Positions 50,281-58,069 of a DNA stretch of 64,000 nucleotides are shown here, piece by piece. A model generated the notes under the pieces. The model saw only the letters and a program-made list of their open reading frames with translations, had not been told where the DNA came from and did not search any database. Both the position numbers and the translations under genes were made by a program. Location of the stretch: the NCBI GenBank assembly GCA_947498935.1, contig CANMMM010000017.1, positions 1-64,000 of the forward strand. Reading direction: 5' to 3'. The stretch is from an uncultured Aquimarina sp. GTDB taxonomy: Bacteria; Bacteroidota; Bacteroidia; Flavobacteriales; Flavobacteriaceae. Numbering within the stretch: position 1 is the first letter of the stretch; every line of letters starts with the position of its first letter.

Positions 50281-51105
50281 ATGTCATATAATTTATTAAA
50301 AGGTAAAAGAGGAATTATTTTCGGAGCATTAGACGAGAACTCTATTGCTTGGAAAACAGCAGAACGTGTTTTTGAAGAAGGCGGTACGTTCGTACTTACG
50401 AATGCCCCAGTTGCCATGCGAATGGGAGCAATCAAAACCTTAGCAGAAAAAACCAATTCAGAGATAATTCCAGCCGATGCTACATCTGTAGAAGATTTAG
50501 AAAATTTAGTAGAAAAATCTATGGAAATCCTAGGAGGTAAATTAGATTTTGTACTGCATTCTATCGGAATGTCTGTAAATGTTCGAAAAGGCAGACAGTA
50601 TACAGATCTTAACTATGACTGGAGTCAGAAAGGATGGGATGTATCAGCCCTTTCTTTTCATAAGACCATGCAGACATTGTATAAAAAACAAGCCATGAAT
50701 GAGTGGGGGAGTATCGTAGCATTGACCTATATGGCAGCACAGCGAGTATTCCCAGATTATAATGATATGGCAGATAATAAAGCATATTTAGAATCTATAG
50801 CACGTAGTTTTGGATACTTCTTTGGTAGAGATCATAAAGTACGTGTCAACACTATTTCTCAATCTCCAACGCCTACTACAGCAGGAAAAGGCGTAAAAGG
50901 GTTCGACGGATTTATCTCATATGCAGATAAGATGTCTCCACTAGGCAATGCATCCGCAGATGACTGTGCAGACTATACACTTACCTTATTCTCTGATCTG
51001 ACTAAGAAAGTAACGTTACAGAACTTATATCACGACGGAGGATTCTCGAATATGGGAGTAAGCCAATTGGTGATGGAAAAGTTTGTAGACGACGAAGAAG
51101 CATAA
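50281..51105 (+). CDS. fabI: enoyl-[acyl-carrier-protein] reductase
   Basis: FabI performs the last reduction in each round of fatty-acid elongation. The 274-residue short-chain dehydrogenase shows the FabI form of the nucleotide site (GIIFGALDENSIAWKTA, 11-27), the LDFVLHSIG stretch (88-96), and the catalytic Tyr160 with Lys167 (YNDMADNK). The C-terminal VTLQNLYHDGGFSNMG is typical. It stands alone with its own promoter and terminator. Confidence 0.95.
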   Translation: MSYNLLKGKRGIIFGALDENSIAWKTAERVFEEGGTFVLTNAPVAMRMGAIKTLAEKTNSEIIPADATSVEDLENLVEKSMEILGGKLDFVLHSIGMSVNVRKGRQYTDLNYDWSQKGWDVSALSFHKTMQTLYKKQAMNEWGSIVALTYMAAQRVFPDYNDMADNKAYLESIARSFGYFFGRDHKVRVNTISQSPTPTTAGKGVKGFDGFISYADKMSPLGNASADDCADYTLTLFSDLTKKVTLQNLYHDGGFSNMGVSQLVMEKFVDDEEA

Positions 51106-51131
51106 ATTACTTCACCGATCATATAATGAAG

Positions 51132-51163
51132 CCTTGATATAGTGTATCGAGGCTTTTTTTATG
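51132..51163 (+). terminator. fabI terminator
   Basis: AAGCCTTGATA pairs with TATCGAGGCTT over a short loop, followed by TTTTT. It is 27 bp after the stop codon. Confidence 0.88.
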
Positions 51164-51228
51164 CACTACACACATGATGTATTTTTTTAGGATGCTATTA
51201 ACAGTGTTTTCTATCTTATAAAACGTGT

Positions 51229-51246
51229 TTATGATTCAGGTCATAA
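51229..51246 (+). promoter_or_regulatory. palindrome TTATGA-N6-TCATAA upstream of the flavohaemoprotein gene
   Basis: A perfect inverted repeat with 6-base spacer, the geometry of Crp/Fnr-family operators, lies 170 bp before the hmp-like gene. A Crp/Fnr-type regulator is encoded at 53787-54329. The pairing is inferred. Apart from this, the fabI terminator and a short GAAGTG...CACTTC palindrome, the spacer 51164-51415 shows nothing definite. Confidence 0.5.
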
Positions 51247-51367
51247 AATATGGGCAGTACCCCGTCATACTTTTGTGTCATACACTATTTCAGAACAGAT
51301 GAGCGAGGAGTCATTCATTGATTTTTTTGCTGATACTATTCTAAATAGATGTAGATACAGATACAGT

Positions 51368-51387
51368 GAAGTGGTTTAACTCACTTC
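51368..51387. repeat. minimal GAAGTG palindrome related to the inverted-repeat element
   Basis: GAAGTGGTTTAACTCACTTC joins the outermost bases of both ends of the 160-bp element with no interior, 28 bp before the hmp-like ATG. It may be a deletion product of a full copy or only a chance palindrome. Confidence 0.4.
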
Positions 51388-51415
51388 GGTTTTATAATCA
51401 GAAAAAAATACCCGT

Positions 51416-52615
51416 ATGGCAAGTATAGAAACGATAGCTATTATCAAAGCTACTGCTCCAGTACTAGAGCAGCATGGAGAAACTATTACACAAGTATTCT
51501 ACCAGCGGTTGTTCGAGGAACATCCAGCACTTCAAAACATTTTTAATATGACGCATCAGCGGCAAGGCACACAACCCAAGGTGCTGGCCATGACCATCTT
51601 TAAGTATGCCTGTCATATAGACCAATTAGCACTATTAGGAGATGCTGTAGAAACGATAGCACAGAAACACAGTAGCTTATCGATAACCAAAGAGATGTAT
51701 CCCATCGTAGGAAAGCATTTATTAGCAGCAATTCAGGAAGTATTAGGAGCAGCAGCAACACCAGCTATTATCGATGCTTGGGCAGAAGCCTATCAAGAAT
51801 TAGCTGTCATTTTTACAGAAAGAGAAGAAGCCTTATATGCCGTTAGAGAAAAGGTATCGGGGGGATTTAGAGGTACTAAAGAATTTGTGGTAATACGCAA
51901 AGAAAAAGAAAGCGGAGTAATTACTTCACTTTATCTACAACCCAAAGACGGAGCAACAGTACCTGTATTTACAGCAGGGCAATATATAGCCCTCACGCTT
52001 TCGATACCTGGACATCCGCATACTTATACCAGAAACTATAGTTTATCCGATAGTCCAGATCAAAACTACTGGAGAATCAGTGTCAAAAAAGAAATAGGAA
52101 CCCCCGCAGGTATTGTATCCAATTATATACACGAGCATATAAGTGTAGGCGATATGTTAACGCTAGGAATGCCAGCAGGTAATTTTGTATTACAGGAGCA
52201 TCAGCAACCACTCGTGTTGATTAGCGGTGGAGTAGGAATCACACCACTGATGAGTATGTATACCACAGCGCTCAAAAACCCTAGAAGAAAGATTTCTTTT
52301 ATACAGTGTGCTGTAAATAGTACTACGAGTGCATTTGAAGCAGCAATAGCCAAACAAGCTACCTCACATACACAACAGACTATTGTGTACAGTGATCCAT
52401 TAGCGTCTGATACATACGATTATAAAGGAATAGTATCTACAGCGATACTACAAGAACGCGGTATTGACCCTAACAGTGATTTTTATTTTTGTGGTCCTGT
52501 GCCTTTTATGAAACATACCATACAATTATTACAGGCATATGGCGTAGCAACCAAAAATATCCATTATGAGTTTTTTGGCCCTAGCGAAACGATGGAAGCA
52601 GCTATAGTACAGTAA
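51416..52615 (+). CDS. hmp: flavohaemoprotein (nitric oxide dioxygenase)
   Basis: Hmp turns NO into nitrate with O2 and NAD(P)H. The 399-residue protein has a globin domain (1-138) with a proximal-His region AQKHSSLSI (about 82-90), an FAD-binding domain (about 150-255; YTRNYSLSD) and an NAD-binding domain (about 265-395; LVLISGGVGITPLMSM, DFYFCGPVPFMKH). All three domains are intact and of normal length. It is monocistronic and convergent with the pirin gene. The Crp/Fnr-like palindrome upstream suggests control by an NO- or oxygen-responsive regulator. Confidence 0.95.
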   Translation: MASIETIAIIKATAPVLEQHGETITQVFYQRLFEEHPALQNIFNMTHQRQGTQPKVLAMTIFKYACHIDQLALLGDAVETIAQKHSSLSITKEMYPIVGKHLLAAIQEVLGAAATPAIIDAWAEAYQELAVIFTEREEALYAVREKVSGGFRGTKEFVVIRKEKESGVITSLYLQPKDGATVPVFTAGQYIALTLSIPGHPHTYTRNYSLSDSPDQNYWRISVKKEIGTPAGIVSNYIHEHISVGDMLTLGMPAGNFVLQEHQQPLVLISGGVGITPLMSMYTTALKNPRRKISFIQCAVNSTTSAFEAAIAKQATSHTQQTIVYSDPLASDTYDYKGIVSTAILQERGIDPNSDFYFCGPVPFMKHTIQLLQAYGVATKNIHYEFFGPSETMEAAIVQ

Positions 52616-52624
52616 CTAATAGAC

Positions 52625-52665
52625 TATATATCCCAATACACTAATCATAGTGTATTGGGATATAA
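52625..52665. terminator. bidirectional terminator between hmp and the pirin gene
   Basis: A 17-bp perfect stem, TATATCCCAATACACTA / TAGTGTATTGGGATATA, with a 4-base loop lies between the two convergent stop codons. T-runs are poor, but the stem is the strongest in the window. Confidence 0.75.
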
Positions 52666-52671
52666 ATAAGC

Positions 52672-53688
52672 TTATGGTTTGATTTCTTCAGTACCGTCAC
52701 TATGCAAGGCGAACCTGCCTTTATCCTTGGCATGTACCACCTCAGTTTTTTCCCATGGCCATCCACCGAATTGCGTAGCGCCATAATCTCGCATCGCCTC
52801 TCTGATTTCAGCCTCAGTATTCATTACGAAAGGTCCATGCTTGGCCACAGGTTCCTGAATCGGTTTTCCTTCTAAGATTAAGAAATAAGCATCCTCATCT
52901 CCATTCAGAATCGTAATATCCTCTCCAGCTTCAGCCTCGATCAGTTGGTTTACAGCGATAGTAGTTCCTGCAATTTCTATAGAATTCCCTTTATAAAAGA
53001 AAATAGAACGAGTCGCATCAGCATCTGTTTTAGGCAATATCCACATCGCATTTGCTTCCATATGCACCGTAAATACCCCTACGGCATGTGCAGGATCAGC
53101 TGCCCATGAATCAGGAGTCGTAGCAGTTGCTACCGTAGTATCTATACGTCCTGCAATCACATCGATTGTCGTAGTGCGTTGCGACGTATCAGTGTGTTTG
53201 ATAACTGGTATGGTTTCTTTCCATAGCATCTTAAAATGTGGTGCTACCATTTTAGATACTTTAGGTAGATTCAGCCAAATCTGAAAAATCTCTAGAGGAT
53301 TCCCTTTATCTTCATGTAGCATTGGGAACATCTCGGAATGTTGTATCCCACGTCCAGCAGTCATCCACTGTACATCGCCACCCATAAATCGCCCCGCTGC
53401 ACCTAAAGAATCTGAGTGATCTACCACCCCCTCTTTATTGATCGTAATAGTTTCAAAACCTCTATGTGGGTGGTAAGGAAAACCAGGAATACGTTTGCCA
53501 TGATACATTCTCCAACCATCTTTGAGCATAAAATCCTGTCCAATAGCACGCCCTTGTAGATGTGTAGGAGCAATTTCCATTTGGTCTGTACCAGCAGGAT
53601 ACTCATCTCTGTGGTACGCACAGAATAAAAACGGATCTTGTGTCTGCCACGGAAACCCTAGGGGTTGTATATTCTTAATGCCACTCAT
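52672..53688 (-). CDS. pirin-family protein
   Basis: The 338-residue cupin has the pirin metal motif FPYHPHRGFETITI (about 72-85) and GGDVQWMTAGRGIQHSE (about 103-119), which supply His and Glu ligands for iron, and a second cupin half. Bacterial pirins such as YhhW have quercetinase activity; others bind metabolic enzymes. The role here is unknown. It lies downstream of the Crp/Fnr-type regulator gene on the same strand, with a 14-bp palindrome between them. Confidence 0.92.
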   Translation of the reverse strand: MSGIKNIQPLGFPWQTQDPFLFCAYHRDEYPAGTDQMEIAPTHLQGRAIGQDFMLKDGWRMYHGKRIPGFPYHPHRGFETITINKEGVVDHSDSLGAAGRFMGGDVQWMTAGRGIQHSEMFPMLHEDKGNPLEIFQIWLNLPKVSKMVAPHFKMLWKETIPVIKHTDTSQRTTTIDVIAGRIDTTVATATTPDSWAADPAHAVGVFTVHMEANAMWILPKTDADATRSIFFYKGNSIEIAGTTIAVNQLIEAEAGEDITILNGDEDAYFLILEGKPIQEPVAKHGPFVMNTEAEIREAMRDYGATQFGGWPWEKTEVVHAKDKGRFALHSDGTEEIKP

Positions 53689-53746
53689 AGTCGTATGTTT
53701 TTTATAAATGATGTTACAAAGTTCAGCAATTCATACACAACATGCA

Positions 53747-53760
53747 TTCATCTAGATGAA
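53747..53760. promoter_or_regulatory. perfect palindrome TTCATCTAGATGAA upstream of the pirin gene
   Basis: A 14-bp perfect palindrome lies 58 bp before the pirin start and 27 bp after the stop of the Crp/Fnr-like gene. Position suits an operator; the protein that binds it is unknown. Confidence 0.4.
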
Positions 53761-53786
53761 GAAATCAATACCAATACATTTAATAG

Positions 53787-54329
53787 TTATCCCTTAGCAG
53801 TAGCGATTTTAGTTCTAATCGTACTCAGCGCCTGTGGCGTAATTCCTAAGTAAGAAGCGATCATATGTTGTGGAATCCGATGGAGTAATGCCGGATATGT
53901 TTTGATAAAATAAGCATACCGATCCGCAGCAGGTGCACTCATTTGCATGATGACCCTTCGCTGTAATACGCCCATACGACGATACAGTAGTTTAAAATTA
54001 CGTACCAGCATTTCCGAGTCTACCGCCTCCATAAACAAGCAGTTTTTGTCAAACATCACCACCTCCGAATCCTCTAGGCAGTCGATGTACAACTCCGCAG
54101 CCCCTCCAAATTCCAAAGATTCTATATCAGCAATGATCCAGCCCTCGGCAGCAAACATAAAAATATGCTCCTTACCCTTGCTGTCTATAATATAACTACG
54201 CAGTAATCCCTTTTTTACAAAAAAAGTATGCAATTGTCGATCCCCAGCATGTTGTATTACCGTTCCCTTGCGATACGTAGCTGTGGTAGCAGTAGCATCT
54301 ACATGTAATATGTCGTTTATGTTTTCCAT
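53787..54329 (-). CDS. Crp/Fnr-family transcriptional regulator
   Basis: The start chosen is ATG 54329 (MENINDILHV), giving 180 residues; a longer frame to 54464 runs into an inverted-repeat element. The N-terminal two-thirds is a cyclic-nucleotide-binding-like beta roll (KGTVIQHAGDRQLHTFFVKKG, about 24-44). The C-terminal part (MSAPAADRYAYFI, then QHMIASYLGITPQALS, about 155-170) is a helix-turn-helix of the type common in Bacteroidetes. Cysteines for an Fe-S cluster are not evident. Likely targets are the pirin gene downstream and perhaps hmp. Confidence 0.87.
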   Translation of the reverse strand: MENINDILHVDATATTATYRKGTVIQHAGDRQLHTFFVKKGLLRSYIIDSKGKEHIFMFAAEGWIIADIESLEFGGAAELYIDCLEDSEVVMFDKNCLFMEAVDSEMLVRNFKLLYRRMGVLQRRVIMQMSAPAADRYAYFIKTYPALLHRIPQHMIASYLGITPQALSTIRTKIATAKG

Positions 54330-54358
54330 TAGTGGTAGAGCGCTAGTATTTTTAAATA

Positions 54359-54520
54359 GAAGTGATGTAAACTTTTTCGATTTCAGCGAACATCGTAAGA
54401 TTTTGTGACCAAATGAAGTGATTTTTTTGTTGCATAGCAGCGCTACAGAACTAAAAAATTGCAAAATTTGGGTGCAAAAGATCGTTTTTATAGCAAAATA
54501 TAAAAAGTTTAAACCACTTC
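54359..54520 (+). repeat. GAAGTG-type terminal-inverted-repeat element, best copy
   Basis: A 162-bp element with ends GAAGTGATGTAAACTTTTT and AAAAAGTTTAAACCACTTC, matching at 17 of 19 positions when inverted. Inside are TTTCAGCGAACATCG, GTGACCAAATG and TTGCATAGCAGCGCTAC, also found in other copies. It ends 4 bp from the stop codon of the dehydrogenase gene and starts 29 bp upstream of the regulator's ATG, so it forms nearly the whole spacer. No protein is encoded. Confidence 0.85.
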
Positions 54521-54524
54521 ATAA

Positions 54525-55418
54525 TTAAGACAAAAAATCTTCTTCTTCATACGCAGGGTTAGGATAGGAATAAAATCCTTGTCCAGTTGGCATCCCTAGT
54601 TTGCCTTGGTCTATAAAGTGTTCTTGTAATAAAGTTGCTACTTTTTGTGCATGTGCATCCCCCTTTTCAGCAGCCATTTTATTGATGTTATAAATCGTAG
54701 AAATCCCTACAATATCACATATCCCAAAAGGCCCCATAGGCGCTCCAGAAGCCTTCATCCATGTCTTATCAATTGTCATAGGATCAGCCACCTCATTACA
54801 GTACAGTGCCAAAGAACTTTTTAGAAAAGGCACTAATAACGAATTTAGGATATACCCAGGTTGCTCCTTATAAATCGGTAGCGCGATCATTCCGATAGCT
54901 TTGGCAAAGGAGACAATCGTTTCGAAAATCAGCGGATCCGTAGTCGCATGCCCCATAATTTCTGCCGTATTGTGTTTCCATATTTGATTCGCAAAGTGCA
55001 ACGCCAAAAAACGTTCAGGTCTACCCGTCTCTTTGGCAAACCAACTCGGTAGTAGGGTAGAAGAATTGGTGCAGAAAATACTTTTTGCAGGCGCTACCGT
55101 ACCCAATTGGCTATAGAACGCTTTTTTGATCCTCGTATTTTCTGTAATTGCCTCAATGATCAGATCAGCATTTTGGGTAGCGACTGCTAATTCATCTACC
55201 AGAGCGATACGCGCAATCGTAGCCTCTATTTGCTGTGGTGTAGCATTTACTTCTTGGTGATACGTCGTTCGCAATTTTTCGAACCGATCAGGTATCGCCG
55301 CTAGTACTTTGGGGTTGGTGTCATATAGCACCACATCAAAATCATGAAAAGCAGTCTGAAAAGCAATTTGTGCCCCCAATACACCCGCTCCACAGATCGT
55401 AACCTGCTGTATATTCAT
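54525..55418 (-). CDS. 3-hydroxyacyl-CoA (3-hydroxybutyryl-CoA) dehydrogenase
   Basis: The 297-residue NAD-dependent enzyme oxidises or forms 3-hydroxyacyl-CoA. It has the N-terminal Rossmann motif GAGVLGAQIAFQTAF (10-24), the catalytic-region NSSTLLPS and LALHFANQIWKHNTAEIM (about 130-147, catalytic His), and the C-terminal helical dimerisation domain with GASGAPMGPFGICD-like residues (KASGAPMGPFGICDIVG). It is a single-domain form, not the large fatty-oxidation fusion. Its stop codon lies 4 bp from a repeat element. Confidence 0.9.
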   Translation of the reverse strand: MNIQQVTICGAGVLGAQIAFQTAFHDFDVVLYDTNPKVLAAIPDRFEKLRTTYHQEVNATPQQIEATIARIALVDELAVATQNADLIIEAITENTRIKKAFYSQLGTVAPAKSIFCTNSSTLLPSWFAKETGRPERFLALHFANQIWKHNTAEIMGHATTDPLIFETIVSFAKAIGMIALPIYKEQPGYILNSLLVPFLKSSLALYCNEVADPMTIDKTWMKASGAPMGPFGICDIVGISTIYNINKMAAEKGDAHAQKVATLLQEHFIDQGKLGMPTGQGFYSYPNPAYEEEDFLS

Positions 55419-55526
55419 AGTACGGTATTAAAAATTTAAACCTAAAATATAAAAACCTCCTCAAGTAAGACGTATGTTCATGATTTTTTTAAGACAAGTT
55501 TATAGCGCATCACCTTATAGATGTGG

Positions 55527-55613
55527 GCGTTCCCCAAGGGTCGGGCTATCCGTTCCAATTCCTCGCACGCCCTAAGGGTCGTGCTGTGGGATTTCCACTG
55601 CTATCCCTAACGC
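55527..55613 (-). repeat. GCGTTAGGG dispersed element, copy C
   Basis: An 87-bp copy in the divergent spacer between the dehydrogenase and tetR. Its central hairpin pairs GCACG with CGTGC around an inner CCC-TTA-GGG. The remainder of this spacer holds the tetR operator and promoter. Confidence 0.88.
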
Positions 55614-55716
55614 AAAAAGGAACACCTGATAATGTTTGTAATTGAGTAGATGTAGATGTAAATGTAAACCATGTTAGTATAGTGTATGCTACTTAAAATT
55701 AATTCTGGAATAAATA

Positions 55717-55730
55717 AGACCAATCGGTCT
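55717..55730. promoter_or_regulatory. TetR-type operator AGACCAATCGGTCT upstream of tetR
   Basis: An inverted repeat AGACC-N4-GGTCT lies 18 bp upstream of the tetR -7 box and is followed by TAATTTG. A related site, TAGAACGGTCTA, precedes the next gene (56369-56380), also followed by TAATTTG. The shared half-site GGTCTAATTTG makes autoregulation and control of the downstream genes likely. Confidence 0.7.
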
Positions 55731-55747
55731 AATTTGAATATTTTGTC

Positions 55748-55755
55748 TATATTTG
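55748..55755 (+). promoter_or_regulatory. candidate -7 box (TATATTTG) of tetR
   Basis: A perfect TANNTTTG match 9 bp before the tetR ATG, predicting a leaderless or nearly leaderless mRNA. TTTG at 55732-55735 may be the -33 element and abuts the operator. Confidence 0.6.
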
Positions 55756-55764
55756 TTCAATAAA

Positions 55765-56346
55765 ATGGGATATAAACACAACATAGAAGAAATTTTAGAT
55801 ATAGGTTATGACATCCTTCGTAAAAAAGGATATCATAATGTAGGAATCAATCAAATTCTTAACCAAGCTGGTATACCTAAAGGTTCTTTTTATAATTTTT
55901 TTGAATCAAAAGAAGATTTTGCGATAAAAGTAGTTAAGCGTTATGGAGAGACAAATACAGAATGGATGCAAACTTTTTTTGACAATTCTGAATTATCTCC
56001 TATAGAATCTTTACAATCATTCTATAAGTTTATGATTGATACGAATGAAAATGACGACTTTTTAAGTGGTTGTATTATTAATAATATGAGTATTGAGGTT
56101 GGTAGAATTAATGAAACTATGGCGCATAAAGCCAATGAACAATTTATTAGTTGGTTAAATATACTCGCTAGAGTCATTAATGAAGGACAAGAATTGAAAG
56201 AAATCACTCATAAATTTAAAGCATTAGAAATAGCAGAATATCTACATGCTGGTTTTTATGGTACATTCTCAAGAATGAAAGTAACAAGAAATAGAACCTA
56301 CATGGATACATGGTACAATATGTCTTTTGAATTTATAAAGTATTAA
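55765..56346 (+). CDS. TetR/AcrR-family transcriptional repressor
   Basis: The start chosen is ATG 55765 (MGYKHNIEEIL), 193 residues; an in-frame TTG at 55753 lies inside the -7 box. The N-terminal helix-turn-helix is clear: GYDILRKKGYHNVGINQIL then NQAGIPKGSFYNFFESKEDF (about 12-52). The C-terminal ligand-binding half resembles the YxaF/LmrA type (TetR_C_16-like). Two related palindromes flank the gene. It leads a cassette with two exported-protein genes, so a small molecule probably induces the set. Confidence 0.92.
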   Translation: MGYKHNIEEILDIGYDILRKKGYHNVGINQILNQAGIPKGSFYNFFESKEDFAIKVVKRYGETNTEWMQTFFDNSELSPIESLQSFYKFMIDTNENDDFLSGCIINNMSIEVGRINETMAHKANEQFISWLNILARVINEGQELKEITHKFKALEIAEYLHAGFYGTFSRMKVTRNRTYMDTWYNMSFEFIKY

Positions 56347-56368
56347 AAAAATTTAATTTTAAAAAAAG

Positions 56369-56380
56369 TAGAACGGTCTA
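56369..56380. promoter_or_regulatory. second TetR-type operator TAGAACGGTCTA
   Basis: A 12-bp near-perfect palindrome 21 bp before the ATG of the small exported-protein gene. It shares GGTCTAATTTG with the operator upstream of tetR; TAATTTG resembles a -7 box, so repressor binding would block this promoter. Confidence 0.65.
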
Positions 56381-56400
56381 ATTTGTTAAAACTAAAAATT

Positions 56401-56841
56401 ATGAAAACAAAAACAATTCTAATACTGCTAATAAGTGCAGTGTTAGTAGCATTTAAAATGCCAAAAACGAGTACAAAAAATGACAATATGATTACAACAA
56501 TCAATGGAGCTATGCGCTATCAAAAAAACCACAAAAAATTCAACTATTACATAGAAACTATAGGGACTGTTTCTATTGATAATGTAGAGCTAAATAATAA
56601 AAAACTAACAGCTATTTATTCATACAAACATGGTAGTGAACATAGAAATGTAGTTAGTGAATTAAATCAAGACAAAGACGGTATTTACAAAGGAAAATGC
56701 ACTACGAAGGTAAATGGAAAAGTTTTATTAGCTGTCAATACTTGGTTGACATTCAATCAGGATGGTTCAGCAAATGGCAACTGGAGCTGGTCAGGTACAC
56801 CATCAAATAATGACCCTATCATAACAATTTCAAAAAAATAA
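56401..56841 (+). CDS. small exported protein of unknown function
   Basis: ATG 56401 gives a 146-residue protein with a signal peptide (about 1-18, MKTKTILILLISAVLVAF). The mature part has alternating strands and charged turns (QKNHKKFNYYIETIGTVSID, then GKCTTKVNGKVLLAVNTWLT) and ends NGNWSWSGTPSNND. No known motif is seen. It is preceded by a TetR-type operator and followed 10 bp later by a lipoprotein gene. A longer frame from 56383 adds six residues and is less likely. Confidence 0.78.
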   Translation: MKTKTILILLISAVLVAFKMPKTSTKNDNMITTINGAMRYQKNHKKFNYYIETIGTVSIDNVELNNKKLTAIYSYKHGSEHRNVVSELNQDKDGIYKGKCTTKVNGKVLLAVNTWLTFNQDGSANGNWSWSGTPSNNDPIITISKK

Positions 56842-56851
56842 AGTAAGAAAC

Positions 56852-57568
56852 ATGAAAATTAATTTATCAATTATAGCATTATCGCTAACTGCTTGTCATT
56901 CTTTAAAAGTAAGCAAAATACCATCAACAGAAAACAACATTAAAACTTCTATAATGAGCAATAGGCATACCTTGGAACTTAAAAAAGGGGAGTTATTCCT
57001 TATTGCAATAGCCGATCAAAAGGAAGGGAAAGAAGCATTATTGCAAGAGTATTTTGGAACTATTATGCCTTCGGCCATGAAGAATGGTTTCACTCCTCTT
57101 GGTCAACTACATATAGATAATATCGTTCAAGCCAACAATTTTAGGCCCAATAACTTTATAGGTCTTTTTAAATGGCCAAACATGGAATCTATTCAAGCTT
57201 TTATGGCAGATTTTTCTCCTAAACAATTAAAAGAATTGAGAACACCGATTTGGAACGAGTTTAAAGCTCACATGATTGCATTACAAGAAGATAAAAAAAT
57301 TGATATCAATGAACGTAAATTATACGAAGTTAAAACACTGTGGACTAAAGAAATGGTTGGAATAAATTCTATTACTCAAAATGGAGGTCGAGTTATAGTA
57401 AACCAAGCGATTGCAGGATATGAAGATCTAAAAGGAAATGAAGCTCCAAATCAAGTATTAATTATAGAGTGGAAGGATAAAAAAAGTGCAGATATATTTA
57501 AAAAAATGAATACATTAAAATATATAAAAGAAGAAGCTTTTTATACACATTTTACATTATTCCCATAG
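56852..57568 (+). CDS. lipoprotein with two dimeric alpha/beta-barrel (DUF1330/ABM-like) repeats
   Basis: The 238-residue product has a short lipoprotein signal with LSLTAC (Cys15). Two ferredoxin-like units follow: residues about 40-145 (LFLIAIADQKEGKEALLQEY, then NFIGLFKWPNMESIQAFM) and about 160-238 (GGRVIVNQAIAGYEDLKG, then VLIIEWKDKKSADIFKKM). These are the strand-helix patterns of the dimeric alpha/beta-barrel superfamily, which includes monooxygenases acting on small aromatics. An internal ATG near residue 35 (MSNRHT) could give a cytoplasmic form. Tandem arrangement in an exported lipoprotein is uncommon in my experience. It is the third gene of the TetR cassette. Confidence 0.72.
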   Translation: MKINLSIIALSLTACHSLKVSKIPSTENNIKTSIMSNRHTLELKKGELFLIAIADQKEGKEALLQEYFGTIMPSAMKNGFTPLGQLHIDNIVQANNFRPNNFIGLFKWPNMESIQAFMADFSPKQLKELRTPIWNEFKAHMIALQEDKKIDINERKLYEVKTLWTKEMVGINSITQNGGRVIVNQAIAGYEDLKGNEAPNQVLIIEWKDKKSADIFKKMNTLKYIKEEAFYTHFTLFP

Positions 57569-57619
57569 ATAAAATTATCGATTATTATAGTGTATGAATA
57601 GTGTGTTGCAACAATGTAT

Positions 57620-57665
57620 AAAAGTAATGGCGGTTTGAATTAACACCCACACCGCTATTACTTTT
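57620..57665 (+). terminator. terminator of the TetR cassette
   Basis: AAAAGTAATGGCGGT pairs with ACCGCTATTACTTTT with one mismatch over a 16-base loop, about 50 bp past the last stop codon of the cassette. The stem itself ends in T4. Confidence 0.8.
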
Positions 57666-58069
57666 AATGAAGAATATAGTTGTCAGAAAGTAAATACTTT
57701 TTATACGTTATTACTCCAGAGATTAGTTAGATGTAATTCATTCTGATCGTCATTAGGCAAATTTTAATGATTAGATATGTGTTTATAGGGCTAGCCTTTA
57801 GATTGCTATCAAGACAAAGCCTCAATAGATTACGAGACGTACTAGATATAGAATGGATAAAATAATTACAGATTACCACCCCTAACTGAATATAACGATC
57901 TCATTATCTTAGTTTTTTTGTACTGACTCATTCCTGATGAGCTGCTATTATACACGTTTTAGAAAGTATAATAGTGGTTACATACCATGCGAATACTTTG
58001 TTATTGGTAAACGTTTTTTTATTTCGTTTTTTATTTTAAATTTGTAACCAATGTATAAGGTTGTGTAAT
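57666..58069. other. 400-bp spacer upstream of the methyltransferase
   Basis: No coding frame. Three similar short motifs occur near the methyltransferase start: TGGTTAC at 57975-57981, TTGGTAAAC at 58004-58012 and, inverted, GTAACCA at 58044-58050. They could be binding sites for the DNA-binding domain of the methyltransferase; this is speculative. A very T-rich run lies between the last two. Confidence 0.4.

Noticed and set aside
54330..54464. N-terminal extension of the Crp/Fnr-type regulator by 45 residues
   Set aside because: The extension is encoded largely by the inverted-repeat element and precedes the family's normal N-terminus.
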